From Mycobacterium sp. 1245111.1 (GTDB lineage Bacteria > Actinomycetota > Actinomycetes > Mycobacteriales > Mycobacteriaceae), in contig NZ_LZLV01000022.1 of assembly GCF_001673405.1 (NCBI RefSeq), positions 1 through 45,765 of the forward strand: 45,765 bases of DNA. The letters are read 5' to 3'. A program made the translations under genes and the position numbers. Below the pieces are notes generated by a model. That model was not told the origin of the DNA. It worked only from the letters and a program-made list of their open reading frames with translations, and ran no database searches. Positions 25,414 to 34,458 of the stretch are shown piece after piece; the stretch's first letter is position 1, and every line of letters starts with the position of its first letter.

Positions 25414-26052
25414 TCACTTAGTTCGCGACTGCTCCAAATAGGTTGCCAGCGCATTGGTTAACCCCTGGCGCGCCTCGTCGAGGTCGGCATACGAGCCGAG
25501 TTGACGTTCGGACACCAGGCCACGCATCGCGCCGGGAATCAGGGCCGCCACCTCGCGGACGCGCTGCGGGTCGACTCCCAGACCCGCGAATGCGCTTTGG
25601 CAGGTTTCCTGCCAGCTCTTACCCCACGAGAACAGCTCGGCTGCGGTACGCGGAAAGAGCCGTTCCAACTCGTCGGGCTCACGGGGGAGGGTCGCTCGCA
25701 GATTTTCGATCGCCCGCGAATCTTGCGACGCCAGACCGTGATACAGGGTGTCGATGATTGCAGCGACCCGATCGCGCAGGGGAGCGTCGGGTTCGGCGCT
25801 GGTGAACGACGATATCGTCGCGTCGCGTCGCTCGGCGGTGCGATGCAACACCGCGGCCCAGAACCCGTCGACATCGCCGAACTGATATTGCACCGCGCCC
25901 CACGTGGCGCCGCTTTCCTTCGCGATGCGGCTGGCCGACACGGCGCCCGGATCGCCAGTGGCCAGCGAGCGCACCGCCGCGTCCAGCATCGCCTCGCGGG
26001 TGGCCAGCCCGCGTTTGTTGCTGCGTCGCTGCTGCACGTCCGCCGATGCCAT
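25414..26052 (-). CDS. TetR-family transcriptional regulator
   Basis: A ~212-residue TetR repressor. The N-terminal HTH reads TREAMLDAAVRSLATGDPGA, then VSASRIAKESGATWGAVQYQ and FGDVDGFWAAVLHR, with the usual recognition helix ending in YQFG. The C-terminal helices (about 60-210) form a ligand pocket and dimer interface. ATG 26052 is chosen because it gives a normal N-terminal arm; GTG 26106 would add 18 residues. It diverges from a small acidic protein gene and the Rieske oxygenase operon, and the 22-bp inverted repeat at 26342-26363 is its probable operator. The ligand is probably the oxygenase substrate. Confidence 0.87.
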   Translation of the reverse strand: MASADVQQRRSNKRGLATREAMLDAAVRSLATGDPGAVSASRIAKESGATWGAVQYQFGDVDGFWAAVLHRTAERRDATISSFTSAEPDAPLRDRVAAIIDTLYHGLASQDSRAIENLRATLPREPDELERLFPRTAAELFSWGKSWQETCQSAFAGLGVDPQRVREVAALIPGAMRGLVSERQLGSYADLDEARQGLTNALATYLEQSRTK

Positions 26053-26152
26053 GTCCCGGATCGTAGCCCTGTCTGGTGCTGTTTCGACGACTCGCAACTC
26101 GGGCACCCGAGCGCCTGAAGCGATGTGTTACGACGCGTGCCGTGGAGGCGAT

Positions 26153-26332
26153 GTGCCCGAATTGAACGAAGACCCATTGGGTCGCTCGCAAAAGCTCGAA
26201 CGCCTCGTCGACGGGCTTGACGAGAAGGTGGCCAACGAACACGAGGCAGAGGGCGTGCCCGGCAACGCCGCCGAGCGGGAAAATGTCGTCCCTACCGAGA
26301 CCGAGGCGGAAGGCGTCGAGCCGCCCGATTGA
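26153..26332 (+). CDS. Small acidic hypothetical protein, 59 residues
   Basis: GTG 26153 has GGAGG 4 bases upstream. The product begins PELNEDPLGRSQKLERLVDG and continues with a Glu/Ala-rich, probably disordered tail (NEHEAEGVPGNAAERENVVP, then TETEAEGVEPPD). There is no signal, membrane segment or cysteine. An ATG at 26123 in the same frame is an alternative start. It lies divergent to the TetR gene and 60 bases ahead of the Rieske oxygenase gene. Composition fits mycobacterial coding sequence, but function is unknown. Confidence 0.55.
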   Translation: MPELNEDPLGRSQKLERLVDGLDEKVANEHEAEGVPGNAAERENVVPTETEAEGVEPPD

Positions 26333-26341
26333 TGTCCAAAG

Positions 26342-26363
26342 TTTCATAGCGCCCACTATGAAA
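26342..26363. promoter_or_regulatory. 22-bp inverted repeat, probable TetR operator
   Basis: TTTCATAG-CGCCCA-CTATGAAA has perfect 8-bp arms around a 6-bp centre. It covers about -51 to -30 relative to the oxygenase ATG (26393), overlapping the expected -35 region, and lies on the intergenic side of the divergent TetR gene. Confidence 0.75.
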
Positions 26364-26379
26364 AAATCCGAAAGCTCGT

Positions 26380-26385
26380 TACTAT
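26380..26385 (+). promoter_or_regulatory. Predicted -10 element of a leaderless oxygenase transcript
   Basis: TACTAT fits the mycobacterial -10 pattern TANNNT and ends 7 bases before ATG 26393. Transcription would then begin at or one base before the A of the ATG. This agrees with the absence of a ribosome binding site upstream of this gene. Confidence 0.5.
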
Positions 26386-26392
26386 CCGTGGC

Positions 26393-27427
26393 ATGGCTAA
26401 GCCGCCACTGTCGATGAAGCCGACCGGTTGGTTCCAGGTCGCCTGGTCCGACGAGATCGGGGTGGGCGACGTCCACACGATGACGTACTTCGGCCAGGAG
26501 ATGGTCGCCTGGCGCGCGGAGTCCGGCGAACTCACGGTGATGAACGCGTACTGCGAGCACCTCGGCGCGCATCTGGGCTTCGGCGGCAGGGTCGTGGGCG
26601 AAGTCCTGCAGTGCCCGTTCCACGGATGGCAGTGGAGCCGCGAGGGTCGCAACGTCTGCATCCCGTATCAGGACCGCCCCAACCGCGGCCGGCGGATCAA
26701 GACCTATCCGGTCGTGGAACGCAACGAGTCGGTGTACATCTGGCACGACGTGCAGGGCCGTGAACCGTTCTTCGATGCCCCGGATATCTTCGCCGGCTTC
26801 AACGACGGCAGCAGTGCCGCCGACTACTACCCGCAGCAGCGGTTGTTCCGTCAGCGCTTGGAGATGCATCCGCAGTATGTGCTCGAAAACGGCGTCGATT
26901 TCGCCCATTTCAAGTATGTGCACAACACGCCGATCGTGCCGGTGTTCACCCGGCACGACTTCGCCGCGCCGGTCTCGTTCGTCGACTTCACCATCACGTT
27001 CGAAGGTGACGACAACCAGAAGATCGAGGACATCGACAGCCGCGTCGAGGCGATCAACGGTGGTCTGGGCATCGCGGTGACCAAGAGCTACGGCATGATC
27101 GACAATCGCACCATCTCCGCGGTCACCCCGGTCGACGAGTCCACCTCCGATGTCCGATTCATGGTCCACATCGGCCGCACCCCGGGCAAGGACTCCGAGC
27201 GCGCCGAAACCCGGGCCCGCGAATTCGGGGACGAAGTCATCCGCCAGTTCCAGCAGGACATCGAAATATGGCGACACCAACGGTATTCGGACCCGCCCGC
27301 ACTGGCGACCGCAGAACACGAGGGCTTCACCGCGATCCGCACATGGGCCAAACAGTTCTATCCCGATGGCATTGGCGGCAGCGCCGCCGAAGTCTATGCC
27401 GCCTCCCAGAAAGGCTCGACCGCATGA
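26393..27427 (+). CDS. Rieske [2Fe-2S] non-heme iron oxygenase, KshA-like
   Basis: A 344-residue oxygenase component. Rieske cluster ligands are C54, H56 (YCEH) and C74, H77 (CPFH). The mononuclear iron site is N166...D169-x-x-H172-x4-H177 in ENGVDFAHFKYVHNT. The length and the HLGAHLGFGG segment resemble the KshA group that hydroxylates steroid-like rings with a separate reductase; no reductase gene is here, so electrons must come from elsewhere. ATG 26393 has no ribosome binding site but follows a -10-like box by 7 bases, suggesting a leaderless mRNA. The stop overlaps the next gene by 4 bases (ATGA), so the two form an operon, probably under the divergent TetR. Confidence 0.9.
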   Translation: MAKPPLSMKPTGWFQVAWSDEIGVGDVHTMTYFGQEMVAWRAESGELTVMNAYCEHLGAHLGFGGRVVGEVLQCPFHGWQWSREGRNVCIPYQDRPNRGRRIKTYPVVERNESVYIWHDVQGREPFFDAPDIFAGFNDGSSAADYYPQQRLFRQRLEMHPQYVLENGVDFAHFKYVHNTPIVPVFTRHDFAAPVSFVDFTITFEGDDNQKIEDIDSRVEAINGGLGIAVTKSYGMIDNRTISAVTPVDESTSDVRFMVHIGRTPGKDSERAETRAREFGDEVIRQFQQDIEIWRHQRYSDPPALATAEHEGFTAIRTWAKQFYPDGIGGSAAEVYAASQKGSTA

Positions 27428-28503
27428 AGGCACCGCTACGCGTATTCCAAGTGGCCACCGGCAATGTCGGTTCCGAGATGATCAAACGCATCGCGTTGCG
27501 ACCCGACCTGGAATTGATTGGCGTGCACTGCTATTCGCCCGACAAGGTCGGCAAGGACTCCGGCGAGCTGGCCGGTACGGCGCCGAACGGAGTCAAGGCG
27601 ACCGGCAGCATCGACGAGATCATCGCGGCCAACCCGGACGTGCTGACGTTCCACGGCGTGTTTCCCGACGAGGACCTCTACGTGAAAGTGCTCGAGGCGG
27701 GAATCAATATCGTCACGACCGCCGACTGGATCACCGGGTGGCACCGCGACACCAACCACCCGCATCCCTCCGGCAAGCCGGTGAGTCAACTGCTGGCCGA
27801 GGCCTGCGAGAAAGGCGGCGCGACGTTCTACGGCACCGGAATGAACCCGGGGCTGAATCAGATTCTGGGCGTGGTGTGTTCGGCCGACGTCGCCGAGATC
27901 GAGAACGTCACCACGATCGAATCGGTCGACGTGTCCTGCCACCACTCGAAGGACACCTGGATCGAGGTGGGCTACGGACTGCCCGTCGACGACCCGGAGA
28001 TCCCGGCCAAGCTCGAGAAGTACACCCGCGTGTTCGCCGATTCGGTGTTGATGATGGCCGACTGCTTCGACCTGACTCTGGACGAGGTGAAATTCAGCTA
28101 CGAGTTGGGCGCCTGCACCAAAGATGTGGATTTGGGTTGGTACATGTTGCCCAAGGGATCGCTGGGCGGCAACTACATCAAGTACCAAGGCATGGTAGAC
28201 GGCGTCCCGCGGGTGGAGACGCACCTGGAATGGCAGATGACGCCGCACACCGACCCCAGCTGGCACATCAAGGGGTGTTACATCACCCAGATCATGGGTG
28301 ACCCGTGTGTTTACAACAAACACATGATCTTCCCCAAGCAAGGAGTGGATCTGTCCGATCCGGCGAACTTCGCGTCCATCGGGATGACGGTCACCGGCAT
28401 GCCAGCGCTGGCGGCCATCGCCGGTGTCGTCGCCGCGCCTCCGGGATTGATGACGAGCGCCGACCTGCCGTTACGCGGATTCGCCGGGCGCTTCAAGCGA
28501 TAG
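27424..28503 (+). CDS. DapB-like NAD(P)-dependent oxidoreductase
   Basis: A 359-residue Rossmann oxidoreductase of the dihydrodipicolinate reductase N-terminal-like group. The nucleotide motif VATGNVGSEMIKR is at about residues 10-22. The middle holds YGTGMNPGLNQILGVVCSAD, a conserved segment in mycobacterial homologues, and CHHSKDTWIEVGYG follows. It is annotated variously in mycobacteria and has no proven reaction. ATG 27424 overlaps the oxygenase stop (ATGA), so it is translationally coupled and likely acts on the same substrate route, for example in turning over a product of the Rieske step. A second paralogue lies at 41652-42725. Confidence 0.85.
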   Translation: MKAPLRVFQVATGNVGSEMIKRIALRPDLELIGVHCYSPDKVGKDSGELAGTAPNGVKATGSIDEIIAANPDVLTFHGVFPDEDLYVKVLEAGINIVTTADWITGWHRDTNHPHPSGKPVSQLLAEACEKGGATFYGTGMNPGLNQILGVVCSADVAEIENVTTIESVDVSCHHSKDTWIEVGYGLPVDDPEIPAKLEKYTRVFADSVLMMADCFDLTLDEVKFSYELGACTKDVDLGWYMLPKGSLGGNYIKYQGMVDGVPRVETHLEWQMTPHTDPSWHIKGCYITQIMGDPCVYNKHMIFPKQGVDLSDPANFASIGMTVTGMPALAAIAGVVAAPPGLMTSADLPLRGFAGRFKR

Positions 28504-28546
28504 GCACCGCTCCTCGAACGGCATATTTACGCCGCAAACGCAGAGT

Positions 28547-28573
28547 GTGACAGCGACGTAACATTCCCGGAAC
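28547..28573 (+). promoter_or_regulatory. Candidate GlnR binding site (three half-sites)
   Basis: GTGAC-N6-GTAAC-N6-GGAAC runs with exact 11-bp spacing, matching the actinobacterial GlnR a-box/b-box pattern (gTnAC-N6-GaAAC, also written AC-N9-AC). It ends 45 bases before the glutamine synthetase start, a good place for nitrogen-dependent control. Confidence 0.65.
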
Positions 28574-28618
28574 CGATCGTCCCTAATGTCAGCCCACGAC
28601 AGCTGACCAACTAAGGCG

Positions 28619-30808
28619 ATGGGGACTCAATTGAGCGGCAATGCTGTGCGCCTGCAGGCAATTAACAATGTCGAGGCGTATGTGCCTCCCGCGATCAGTT
28701 TTGACCCGGGCGAACAGCCGGGCGAGGTATTCGGGTCGAACGTGTTCACGAAAGCGGAGATGCAGGCCCGGCTGCCGAAGGCGACGTACAAGTCCGTCGT
28801 GGCCACGATCGACAAGGGCGCCAAGCTCGATCCGGCTGTCGCCGACGCCGTCGCGGTGGCGATGAAGGACTGGGCACTGGAGAAGGGCGCCACCCACTAC
28901 GCGCATGTCTTCTACCCGATGACCGGGCTGACCGCCGAAAAGCACGACAGCTTCCTCGAACCGGTCTCCGACGGCCAGACCCTCGCCGAGTTCGCCGGCA
29001 AGACCCTGATCCAAGGTGAGCCCGACGCATCCAGCTTTCCGTCCGGCGGTCTGCGCAGCACCTTCGAAGCCCGTGGTTACACCGGCTGGGACGTGACCAG
29101 CCCGGCCTACATTCTCGACAACCCGAATGGCAAGACCCTTTGCATCCCAACCGTTTTCGTCTCGATGACGGGTGAGGCGCTGGACTACAAGACGCCGCTG
29201 CTGCGCAGCCAACAGGCGATGGGCGCACAGGCCGAACGCATCTTGAAGTTGTTCGGGCACAAGGATCTCAACCACGTGGTTTCGTTCTGCGGCCCCGAGC
29301 AGGAGTACTTCCTGGTCGACCGGCACTTCTTCCTCTCGCGTCCCGACCTGATCAACGCCGGCCGCACCCTGTTCGGCGCGAAGCCGCCCAAGGGTCAGGA
29401 GTTCGACGACCACTACTTCGGTGCGGTCCCGGAGCGAGTGCTCGGCTTCATGATGGACACCGAACGGGAGCTGTTCAAACTCGGCATCCCGGCGAAGACT
29501 CGGCACAACGAGGTGGCACCCGGCCAGTTCGAGATCGCGCCGATGTTCGAGCGCGCCAACATCGCCTCCGACCACCAGCAGTTGTTGATGACGGTGTTCA
29601 AGACGATCGCCAAAAAGCACGGTATGGAATGCCTATTCCACGAGAAGCCGTTCGCCGGCGTGAACGGGTCGGGTAAGCACGTCAACTTCTCGATGGGCAA
29701 CGCCGAGTTGGGATCGCTGCTGGTTCCCGGCGACACCCCGCACGAGAACGCCCAGTTCCTGGTGTTCTGCGCCGCGGTGATCCGCGCCGTGCACAAGTTC
29801 GGCGGGCTGCTGCGCGTGTCGGTTGCCTCGGCGACCAACGACCACCGGCTCGGCGCCAACGAGGCGCCCCCGGCGATCATTTCGATCTTCCTCGGTGAGC
29901 AGCTCGCCGACGTGTTCGAGCAGATCGCCAAGGGCTCGGCGACGTCCTCAAAGGGCAAGGGCACCATGATCATTGGTGTCGACACGCTGCCGCATCTGCC
30001 CACGGACGCCGGTGACCGCAACCGGACCAGCCCGTTCGCGTTCACCGGCAACCGGTTCGAATTCCGGGCACCCGGATCCGGCCAGACCGTCGCCGTCCCG
30101 ATGATCGTCTTGAACACGATCATGGCCGACTCTTTCGACTACATGGCCACGATCCTGGAGCAGGCTGTCGCCGACGGCGAAGACTTCGATGCGGCCGTGC
30201 AGAAACTGCTCACCGAGGTGATCACCGAACACGGCGCGGTGGTGTTCAACGGCGACGGGTACTCGGACAACTGGCAGATCGAGGCCGCCGAACGTGGGCT
30301 ACCGAACCTCAAGACGACATTGGACGCGATACCCGAGCTGATCAAGCCAGATGCGATCGAACTGTTCGAAAAATACGGCGTCTTCAACGAGCGCGAGCTG
30401 CACAGCCGCTACGAAGTCCGCCTGGAGCAGTACGCGCTGACCATCGGTGTCGAGGCCAAGCTGGCGCTGGAGATCGGCGCCACGATCATCCTGCCCGCCG
30501 CGATCCGCTACCAGACCGAGCTCGCGCAGAATGTCCTGGCGCTCAAGGCCGCCGGCATGACCGCCAGCACGACTGCGTTGGAAGCGGTTTCGGCTCAGAT
30601 CGCAGACCTGGAGTCCGGACTGCAGGAGCTCAAGGCGGCACTGGGCGACCACTCGGCGGAGACGGCGCTGGACGAGGCCAAGCACGCGCAGGAAGAATTG
30701 CTGCCCGCAATGGCCGCCATCCGAGTCGCCGCCGATGCGCTGGAAGCTGTTGTGGCCGACGACCTGTGGCCGCTGCCCACCTATCAGGAGATGCTGTTCA
30801 TCCTCTGA
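28619..30808 (+). CDS. glnN: Type III glutamine synthetase (GlnN)
   Basis: A 729-residue glutamine synthetase, the size of the GSIII class (about 700-730), which works as a dodecamer and makes glutamine from glutamate, ammonia and ATP. Motifs: EQEYFLVD with metal-binding Glu, [17 protein letters not shown], the signature [34 protein letters not shown] with the catalytic Arg loop, and the conserved C terminus [13 protein letters not shown] 28619 has AAGG about 5 bases upstream. Mycobacteria mainly use GSI (GlnA1), so this is an additional enzyme, possibly for nitrogen-poor conditions. GlnR-like half-sites precede it, supporting that role. Confidence 0.95.
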   Translation: MGTQLSGNAVRLQAINNVEAYVPPAISFDPGEQPGEVFGSNVFTKAEMQARLPKATYKSVVATIDKGAKLDPAVADAVAVAMKDWALEKGATHYAHVFYPMTGLTAEKHDSFLEPVSDGQTLAEFAGKTLIQGEPDASSFPSGGLRSTFEARGYTGWDVTSPAYILDNPNGKTLCIPTVFVSMTGEALDYKTPLLRSQQAMGAQAERILKLFGHKDLNHVVSFCGPEQEYFLVDRHFFLSRPDLINAGRTLFGAKPPKGQEFDDHYFGAVPERVLGFMMDTERELFKLGIPAKTRHNEVAPGQFEIAPMFERANIASDHQQLLMTVFKTIAKKHGMECLFHEKPFAGVNGSGKHVNFSMGNAELGSLLVPGDTPHENAQFLVFCAAVIRAVHKFGGLLRVSVASATNDHRLGANEAPPAIISIFLGEQLADVFEQIAKGSATSSKGKGTMIIGVDTLPHLPTDAGDRNRTSPFAFTGNRFEFRAPGSGQTVAVPMIVLNTIMADSFDYMATILEQAVADGEDFDAAVQKLLTEVITEHGAVVFNGDGYSDNWQIEAAERGLPNLKTTLDAIPELIKPDAIELFEKYGVFNERELHSRYEVRLEQYALTIGVEAKLALEIGATIILPAAIRYQTELAQNVLALKAAGMTASTTALEAVSAQIADLESGLQELKAALGDHSAETALDEAKHAQEELLPAMAAIRVAADALEAVVADDLWPLPTYQEMLFIL

Positions 30809-30914
30809 TGCTTGACTCGGATCGCCCTATAGGCTGGACTCGAAGTCCGTGCCCTGGTTGAGCCCACAGCCGATCGGGTAGTGCTAGATATACCCTGGGA
30901 AGGGCGGTACAACC

Positions 30915-31769
30915 ATGCCCTTCGGGCACGATATCGACGGCAGTGAGGCGACAGCGACCACGCTGGCCAATCGCGAAGTCGGCGCGCAGATCGACGTCGA
31001 CGTCACCGCTCCCACCACCCTGGAGTTTCAAGTTGCTGTCGCACGCGAGCCCGGCCTCGACGTTCGCGAATCGCTGGCGATCACGTTCAATGGCAAGCTA
31101 GTTCAGCCTCGCGAGATCATCGGGCCGCACAACACTCGGATCCACTCGATCGAGGTCGGCGAAGGAGCGGTGAGCCTGTCGTATCAGGCGACCGTGTCCG
31201 GTGAAGCGGAGCCGGCGCCAATCCGCGACATCGACCTGATCACCTATCTGCGTCCGAGCCGTTACGCCGAGTCGGACAAGTTCTTCGGGTTCGCCGCGAC
31301 CGAGTTCGGGCAATTCGCCGATTCCGTGACGCTGCTCGAGAAAGTCTCGTCCTGGGTAGGCACGCGGCTCGATTACGTTCCGGGATCCAGTGATCCGATC
31401 GACGGCGCCGCGGACACACTACTGGCGGGCGCCGGTGTGTGCCGCGACTACGCGCATCTGGTGATCGCGCTGCTGCGGGCACTGCACATGCCGGCCCGCC
31501 TGGCGGCGGTGTACGCGCCGGGTTGCGACCCGATGGATTTTCACGCCGTCGCCGAGGCGTACGTGGACGGGGAGTGGCGCGTCGTCGACGCGACCTGTCT
31601 GGCCCCACGGCAGTCGATGGTGCGGATCGCCACCGGCCGCGACGCCGCAGACACCGCGTTCCTGGACAACCACGCCGGCTCAATCACGTTGACGGGCATG
31701 ACCGTAACCGCTTACGTCGACGGCGAGCTGCCGTTCGACTCGATCGATAATCTAGTCAGCCTGCGCTAG
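30915..31769 (+). CDS. Transglutaminase-like cysteine protease-fold protein
   Basis: A 284-residue transglutaminase-superfamily protein. The N-terminal ~105 residues are a beta-sandwich, followed by the catalytic core: C176 (GAGVCRDYAHL), H210 (MDFHAVAEAYV) and D225 (WRVVDATC), in the right order and spacing. Bacterial relatives act as peptidases or amidases, often beside nitrogen or peptide metabolism genes. ATG 30915 has a GGAAGGGCGG stretch ending 8 bases upstream. No signal peptide, so cytoplasmic. It is convergent with the aldo/keto reductase gene, sharing CTAG 31766-31769. Confidence 0.88.
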   Translation: MPFGHDIDGSEATATTLANREVGAQIDVDVTAPTTLEFQVAVAREPGLDVRESLAITFNGKLVQPREIIGPHNTRIHSIEVGEGAVSLSYQATVSGEAEPAPIRDIDLITYLRPSRYAESDKFFGFAATEFGQFADSVTLLEKVSSWVGTRLDYVPGSSDPIDGAADTLLAGAGVCRDYAHLVIALLRALHMPARLAAVYAPGCDPMDFHAVAEAYVDGEWRVVDATCLAPRQSMVRIATGRDAADTAFLDNHAGSITLTGMTVTAYVDGELPFDSIDNLVSLR

Positions 31770-32737
31770 CGCATGTGCAGCCGCTCCCGCAGCGCGTCGG
31801 CGAGAAAACGTGTGGTGGACACCGGCCGGAAGTTGCGGGCCGCATCGGTCAGGGCCGCGTGGGACTCCGCGCTGAGCTCGATATCGGCTGCGGCAACGTT
31901 GAATTCGAGTTGCTCGACGCTGGATGCCCCGGGGATGGCGACCACCCCGGGGAGGTTGATCAGCCAGGCCAATGCCACTTGTGCCGGTTTGGCGTCGACG
32001 TCCTTGGCGACCTCGCGCAGCGTCTGCAACAGCGGTTCGATGCGCCGCAGGTTCTCGGTGCCGAATAACGAGTTGATCGCGCGCACACCACCGGGCCGGT
32101 TGTCCACGCCGTACTTGCCACCAAGTAGCCCCTGCGCCAGCGGGCTGTAGGCGATTACCACCCGGTTCTCCCGGTCGGCAAACGGAACCAGATCCTTGAG
32201 TGCTTGCGGATGAGCTAGCGAGAAGTGGACCTGGTTGCTGATCACCGGTCGCCCGAGCGCCGCGTCGGCCTGCTTCCACCGCGAGAGCGAGTAGTTCGAA
32301 ACCCCGGCCGCGCCGATGGCACCGCTGTCGAGCAGGTCACGCATGCCGGGCATGATCACCGAGTCGGGGACCACCGGGTTGGGCTGGTGGATCTGGTACA
32401 GCGGAATCCGGTCCAGCTGCAGCCGCCGCGCGCTGGCGCGCTCGCGTTGTTTCACCACCGCCGGAAACGGCGCGACCGGGAAGATCTTGCTGGCCACCGC
32501 GACCTGGTCGCGCTCGTCGCCGAGCGCGTCGCCGAGGATTCGCTCGCTCTTCCCGAGCCCGTATACCTCCGCGGTGTCGAAGAAGGTAACGCCCAAAGCG
32601 CGTGCGCGACGGACGATGTCGCGTGCCGGGCCAGAGGCGTAACTGTCGCCGTAGCCCCATTCACGGGATCCGAACTGCCAAGTGCCGAGCCCGATCCGGC
32701 TGACTCTGCCGATACCGTCGACGTCCAGATACTTCAT
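31766..32737 (-). CDS. Aldo/keto reductase
   Basis: A 323-residue NADPH-dependent (beta/alpha)8 reductase. The catalytic tetrad is D54 and Y59 (FFDTAEVYG), K84 (ASKIF) and H117 (IHQPNP). The C-terminal cofactor region has VAIPGASSVEQLEFN. The GLGTWQFGSREWGYG N terminus is typical of the AKR11/AKR12-like bacterial groups. It probably reduces aldehydes or ketones; physiological substrate unknown. It is followed upstream by a small helical protein on the same strand, 34 bases away, so they may be co-transcribed. Confidence 0.92.
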   Translation of the reverse strand: MKYLDVDGIGRVSRIGLGTWQFGSREWGYGDSYASGPARDIVRRARALGVTFFDTAEVYGLGKSERILGDALGDERDQVAVASKIFPVAPFPAVVKQRERASARRLQLDRIPLYQIHQPNPVVPDSVIMPGMRDLLDSGAIGAAGVSNYSLSRWKQADAALGRPVISNQVHFSLAHPQALKDLVPFADRENRVVIAYSPLAQGLLGGKYGVDNRPGGVRAINSLFGTENLRRIEPLLQTLREVAKDVDAKPAQVALAWLINLPGVVAIPGASSVEQLEFNVAAADIELSAESHAALTDAARNFRPVSTTRFLADALRERLHMR

Positions 32738-32771
32738 CTAGCTCACGGTACTGACCGCGGCGGCACGGCGC

Positions 32772-32978
32772 TCAAGCGACGGCGTGGTGCTTCTCGAGCA
32801 CCTCGAGGACGTCACTGCTGTGAACAACGTCCTCGTGCTGGCAAAGCTCACGCAGCTCGTCGACGACGGTTTGCAAGGTGTCGAGCCGCTCCGACGCCTC
32901 GGTCAGCGTCGTCAGCCAATTGTCGTAGTCACGCTCGTCGTACCCAATCTCCGCTGCCGGGAAATAGGCCAAGCTCAT
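32772..32978 (-). CDS. Small helical hypothetical protein, 68 residues
   Basis: The product MSLAYFPAAEIGYDERDYDN followed by amphipathic helices (LTTLTEASERLDTLQTVVDE, LRELCQHEDVVHSSDVLEVL) has one cysteine and no signal. ATG 32978 is chosen because AGGAG lies 10 bases upstream; GTG 32987 sits only 1 base after that AGGAG, too close. It precedes the aldo/keto reductase on the same strand. I do not recognise a family. Confidence 0.65.
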   Translation of the reverse strand: MSLAYFPAAEIGYDERDYDNWLTTLTEASERLDTLQTVVDELRELCQHEDVVHSSDVLEVLEKHHAVA

Positions 32979-33199
32979 GACGGTCACGCTCCTGTGTCCA
33001 GGGTGCCCCTTGCGCGCACCGGATCGCTGTAATGCGCAGCGATTAGCCGGTTGTCAACGTGTCTAAACTCACGATTTCGCACCCCGCCAACTATCCGGAG
33101 CCCTCGTCTAAGGCCTCGGAAATCGACCGCGACTACGGAAGCCCGAATGGCTGCGATTACGCTAAGCCTGCGGCGATAGCGTTACAAGAAAGGGCAAAA

Positions 33200-33973
33200 A
33201 TGTCACGGACAGTGGTGGTCGGGGCGTCGAGTGGCCTCGGGCGTTGTATCGCGATCGGACTTGCGCAACGAGGCGGACAGATCGCACTGCTGGCGCGTCG
33301 TCGCGCCCGGATCGAGGCCGCCGCCGAGGAAGCAGGTCCCGGTGCGACCGCCATCGAATGCGACGTCACCGACGAACAGTCGTGCCGTTCGGCGTTCGAC
33401 CAAGCCGCCGAGTCGATGGGCGGCATTGACAACCTCATCTACACGCCCGCGATCAGCCCGCTGGTGCGGATGGTCGACACCGGAGCCGACACGTGGCGGC
33501 GCATCTTCGACACCAACGTCATCGGCGCCTCCCTGGCGACCGCTGCTGCGATCCCGCACCTGACCGCCTCGGCGGGCAAGGCCGTCTACCTCTCCTCGGA
33601 CGCCGGCAGCTTCGGACCGCCCTGGCCCGGCCTCGGCGCCTACGGCGTCAGCAAAGCCGCGCTGGAACGACTCGTCGAAGCCTGGCGGGCCGAACACCCC
33701 GACGTCGGCTTCACCTCGCTGATCGTCGGCGAATGCGCCGGGGGAGAAGGCGATGCGGCAACCGGGATGAACGCCGGCTGGGATATGGACTTGGCGATGA
33801 AGGCCTACCCGCTGTGGGTGTCCGGCGGCTGCATGCCTGGCAAGCTGATGCCCGTCGAAGACCTCATCGAGGTGGTGCAGACCATCCTGCAGACCAATTC
33901 CTCGACGTCGATGCCGGTGGTAGTGGCCCGGGGCGCGCCGGCGGCCCAGGTCGCGTTTCCGGACACCAATTAG
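33200..33973 (+). CDS. Short-chain dehydrogenase/reductase
   Basis: A 257-residue classical SDR: cofactor motif GASSGLG at 8-14, CDVTD for the adenine pocket at 54-58, N-T-N in FDTNVIGA, catalytic S132/S133, Y148 and K152 (YGVSK). The C-terminal half has an unusual GECAGGEGDAATGMNAGWDM segment lining the substrate entrance. ATG 33200 has GAAAGGG about 6 bases upstream; the longer frame from 33059 adds 47 non-conserved residues. It stands alone between the aldo/keto reductase and the next hypothetical gene, and probably oxidises or reduces an alcohol/ketone of unknown identity. Confidence 0.9.
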   Translation: MSRTVVVGASSGLGRCIAIGLAQRGGQIALLARRRARIEAAAEEAGPGATAIECDVTDEQSCRSAFDQAAESMGGIDNLIYTPAISPLVRMVDTGADTWRRIFDTNVIGASLATAAAIPHLTASAGKAVYLSSDAGSFGPPWPGLGAYGVSKAALERLVEAWRAEHPDVGFTSLIVGECAGGEGDAATGMNAGWDMDLAMKAYPLWVSGGCMPGKLMPVEDLIEVVQTILQTNSSTSMPVVVARGAPAAQVAFPDTN

Positions 33974-34056
33974 CCCAAGCCGCAAAGCCAATCGGCACTG
34001 CCGCCATCGCGCGTCCTCTACAGTTGCGCTGACAGTCACGAGCGAAGGAGACGCGG

Positions 34057-34458
34057 ATGGCGTGGTTCATGGCCCTGCAAGGCCCACACCACACACCCCA
34101 CCAGTCGATGGTCTACGAACTCCAAGAGGGGGTGGACGTGGACAAGATCGCCCAGGAAATGCTCAGTTCGGCAACCCTGGACCGGGTTGTGGCTGTTCCA
34201 GCGGTGCTGTCGGCGAACAAGCGCCGGCATCAGAAGGTGACGATCTACGTCCGGCCCTCCGCGTGGGGACTGTGGTCGTTCTACGAGTTGTCCGAAGAAG
34301 ACCGCCGCGAAATGGCCAAGAACAACCCGGTGATCAACGCGCTCGCGGCGGCACAGCAGCGGGCGGCGGCGGCGCAGGGCAAGCAGGTGGCCAGCGGACC
34401 GATGACCGTTCAGGTCAACCCGCTGACCGGCCAGGTCGGACCGGCCAACTCCGCCTAG
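34057..34458 (+). CDS. Conserved hypothetical protein, 133 residues
   Basis: AAGGAG lies 6 bases before ATG 34057. The N-terminal ~85 residues (AWFMALQGPHHTPHQSMVYE, DRVVAVPAVLSANKRRHQKV, TIYVRPSAWGLWSFYELSEE) look like a compact alpha/beta domain. The C-terminal 45 residues are Ala/Gln/Pro-rich and probably disordered (NALAAAQQRAAAAQGKQVAS, then PMTVQVNPLTGQVGP). No signal or membrane segment. It converges with the mannosyltransferase gene, sharing CTAG 34455-34458. Function unknown. Confidence 0.78.
   Translation: MAWFMALQGPHHTPHQSMVYELQEGVDVDKIAQEMLSSATLDRVVAVPAVLSANKRRHQKVTIYVRPSAWGLWSFYELSEEDRREMAKNNPVINALAAAQQRAAAAQGKQVASGPMTVQVNPLTGQVGPANSA

Noticed and set aside
25679..27433. 584-codon minus-strand open frame across the TetR and Rieske genes
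   Set aside because: It is antisense to a clear Rieske oxygenase, has low-complexity His/Asp/Val composition, and shows no family motif; long antisense frames are common at this GC.
27436..28341. 301-codon minus-strand frame over the DapB-like gene
   Set aside because: Antisense shadow of a coupled operon gene with no motif.
28589..29620. 343-codon minus-strand frame over glutamine synthetase
   Set aside because: Antisense to GSIII; composition dominated by Val, Gly, Arg and His with no recognisable domain.
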